From NCBI RefSeq assembly GCF_900116385.1, contig NZ_FPCI01000001.1:2205501-2269500 (forward strand): a stretch of 64,000 bases of DNA, in the 5' to 3' direction. Position 1 is the stretch's first letter. The number at the start of each line of letters is the position of its first letter. Under the pieces are notes generated by a model, which was not told the origin of the DNA, ran no database searches, and saw only the letters and a list, made by a program, of their open reading frames with translations. This stretch comes from Pseudoxanthomonas sp. YR558 (GTDB lineage: Bacteria; Pseudomonadota; Gammaproteobacteria; Xanthomonadales; Xanthomonadaceae). This document shows positions 62,309 through 64,000 of the stretch, in pieces. A program made the position numbers and the translations under genes.

Positions 62309-64000
62309 GCCGCGCCCTCCCCACCATCGGTGCGTCCGCTGCGCAGCGCGGCGTAGATCCGCAGGCTGGTATCGACGAACGCGGCCATGCCTTCCGCATC
62401 GGCCAGCGGATCACGGCCGCGGAAGGCGAGCTGGAGGGCCTCGCCGGTGCTCTCGCCCCAGCTGTAATCGCCGGGATACCACTTGGTGCGCGCGGCGCTC
62501 TCGCGTTTGGCGGGATCGGCGGCATGGATCTCCCAACCGGTATGCGGCGCGAACAGCAGAGGCGCGCGCAGGCCTTCGCGACGCAGCGACAGCAGCAGGC
62601 GCAGTGCATCGCGCGCCTGGCCGGCGTCGATACCCGGGGTGATGTGCGGACCGATGCCGGCCTCGCCCGCATCGTGGAATTCCACCCGCGACACGCGCAG
62701 GCCGCAGGCATTGGCCAGCAACCAGTCCAGGCCGTGGCGGATCGCAGCCGGACCGTTCAATGCGCCGATGTGCACGCGCGCCAGGCCATGCACGTAGAGA
62801 TCCTCGATACGGCCCTGCAGCCGCACGCCGTCGATCTCCACCTCCAGCCGCGGCACACCGCCTTGCGGTCCCACCAGGCCACGGTGATCGACCTGCTCGC
62901 GCCACTGCGCTTGCGCGCGGACGTGGCGTTCGGCTTCGTCGAGCAACAACAGGAAACGGCGCGCCTCCGCATCAGGCCCGAGAGGACGGCCGCGCCACTG
63001 CGTGGCCGTCTCCTCGCGCATCCACGGGAACAAGCGTTGCTCCACCAAGCGCGCGAGCAGGCCGTCATCCGGCTCACCCTTGCGCACGGCGGCCAGCACG
63101 GCTTGCCCATCGGGATCCTGCAACGCGTCGTGCAGCCAGTGGCGGCGATCGTGGCCGACCCAGTCGGCGAAGGCGCGCGCATACGGCTCCACTTCGGCGA
63201 AGACACGCTCGGCGGCCTGTTCGCCCAGTGGACCGGTGGGCACCTGACCACGCGCACGCAGCCGCGCATAGAGCGCCGACGGGCCATGCGCGTCCGGCGC
63301 GCGTGCGCGCTCGAGCTGCCATTCGAACACGTCGCGCACCACGCGCGATCGGTCACTGCCGTGCGTAGGCGCGACCAGGGGTTCGGTGTCCTCGGTGTCT
63401 TCGAGCGCATCGGGCAAGCGGATGCCGAGCCGCTGCGCAAGGAACTGGCCGGCAGGATCCAGCAGGAAGCGGCGCAGCGCCTCCAGCGGCAGCACGCCGC
63501 TCTCTTCGTCGAGAGGTGGCAGCGGCGATTCGGCCCACGGCGGCAGCGCGCGGCGCGCACCTCCCAGACGACCCGCGGCGTCGCGCCACGTACTCCGGTA
63601 GCTGAAGTGGCGCGGTTCGTCTTCGCTGCCGAACGCCGCCGGCGCGAACGGTTGCAGCGTGTGGCGCACGATCAACGCGTCCTTCGCGTCCGCATCGCCG
63701 TGATAGCGCGCCGCCACGTCGACCAGTTCGCTGATCAGCACCGAGGGCTCGCGTGGGCTGCCATCGCGCGGATCGGCGCCGAGGTAGCTGACGTAGAACA
63801 CGTCCTGTGCGGCGGCGAACAGCTGCAGGAACAGGAAACGGTCGTCCTCGCGGGTCGAACGGTCTCCTGGCAGGCGCCGGCCCGCATGCAGTTCGGCGGT
63901 GAGCTTGTTGAGCCCGGCAGCGGGATCGCGACGCGGGAAGTCGCCATCGTTCATGCCCAGCAGGCAGATCGCACGGAACGGCAGCAGGCGCATCGGCACC
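62305..64000 (-). CDS. recC: Exodeoxyribonuclease V gamma subunit RecC (C-terminal part)
   Basis: The 3' 564 codons are inside the window; the start lies beyond 64000. Recognised by MRLLPFRAICLLGMNDGDFPRRDP, TREDDRFLFLQLFAAAQDVFYVSYLG and its place before recB. RecC recognises Chi and splits the DNA strands. The stop overlaps the recB ATG as ATGA, so recC-recB-recD are translated as one unit. Confidence 0.94.
   Translation of the reverse strand, partial: VPMRLLPFRAICLLGMNDGDFPRRDPAAGLNKLTAELHAGRRLPGDRSTREDDRFLFLQLFAAAQDVFYVSYLGADPRDGSPREPSVLISELVDVAARYHGDADAKDALIVRHTLQPFAPAAFGSEDEPRHFSYRSTWRDAAGRLGGARRALPPWAESPLPPLDEESGVLPLEALRRFLLDPAGQFLAQRLGIRLPDALEDTEDTEPLVAPTHGSDRSRVVRDVFEWQLERARAPDAHGPSALYARLRARGQVPTGPLGEQAAERVFAEVEPYARAFADWVGHDRRHWLHDALQDPDGQAVLAAVRKGEPDDGLLARLVEQRLFPWMREETATQWRGRPLGPDAEARRFLLLLDEAERHVRAQAQWREQVDHRGLVGPQGGVPRLEVEIDGVRLQGRIEDLYVHGLARVHIGALNGPAAIRHGLDWLLANACGLRVSRVEFHDAGEAGIGPHITPGIDAGQARDALRLLLSLRREGLRAPLLFAPHTGWEIHAADPAKRESAARTKWYPGDYSWGESTGEALQLAFRGRDPLADAEGMAAFVDTSLRIYAALRSGRTDGGEGAA

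Overview
The window is chromosomal DNA of a GC-rich gammaproteobacterium of the Xanthomonadaceae/Lysobacteraceae type, most like Pseudoxanthomonas or Stenotrophomonas. This rests on the gene families and their order, the proximal ntr cluster, and short GTAG/GTGG-headed palindromes that resemble the SMAG repeats described in Stenotrophomonas. The species cannot be fixed from sequence alone. I saw no tRNA, rRNA, CRISPR array, insertion sequence or phage.

Layout. 1-6745 is a nitrogen-control block, all on the minus strand: partial sodC, ntrC, ntrB, amtB, glnK and glnA. It has a near-perfect sigma-54 promoter and paired NtrC-type sites upstream of glnA, and an NtrC-type palindrome against the ntrB start codon. 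6746-31855 is mostly housekeeping and poorly known genes: uppP, lipoproteins, a membrane GT-C-like protein, a TPR/sulfotransferase-like protein, lipid and acyl-CoA enzymes, a coupled sixA-yceI-PLD operon, an orphan ParA ATPase opposite a Ycf46-like AAA+ ATPase, a MocR regulator divergent from yczE-phzF, transporters, a hydrolase-zapE-sirtuin operon, and an HglS/YdcJ-type 2-oxoadipate dioxygenase.

31856-39404 is the most regulated part. nrdAB (class I ribonucleotide reductase) and metE (B12-independent methionine synthase) each follow a cobalamin riboswitch with a clear sigma-70-like promoter. The nrdA promoter is also covered by two NrdR-type boxes 32 bp apart. Both operons encode B12-independent isozymes, so high B12 is expected to shut them off in favour of B12-dependent enzymes encoded elsewhere.

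39405-50000 holds an unusual ankyrin lipoprotein, a beta-lactamase-fold hydrolase, an Ntn amide hydrolase, an I78-type inhibitor, purU, an amino acid permease and two paralogous exported M20 amidohydrolases flanking a TauE/SafE transporter. 50001-56636 holds ychJ, folE, an S41 peptidase, several unknowns, and a membrane-anchored Mrr-like nuclease next to small unknown genes. 56820-64000 is recD, recB and the 3' part of recC, linked by ATGA overlaps.

Two families of REP-like palindromes lie in the spacers. In the second family the TAG of the GTAG head is used as the stop codon of three genes.
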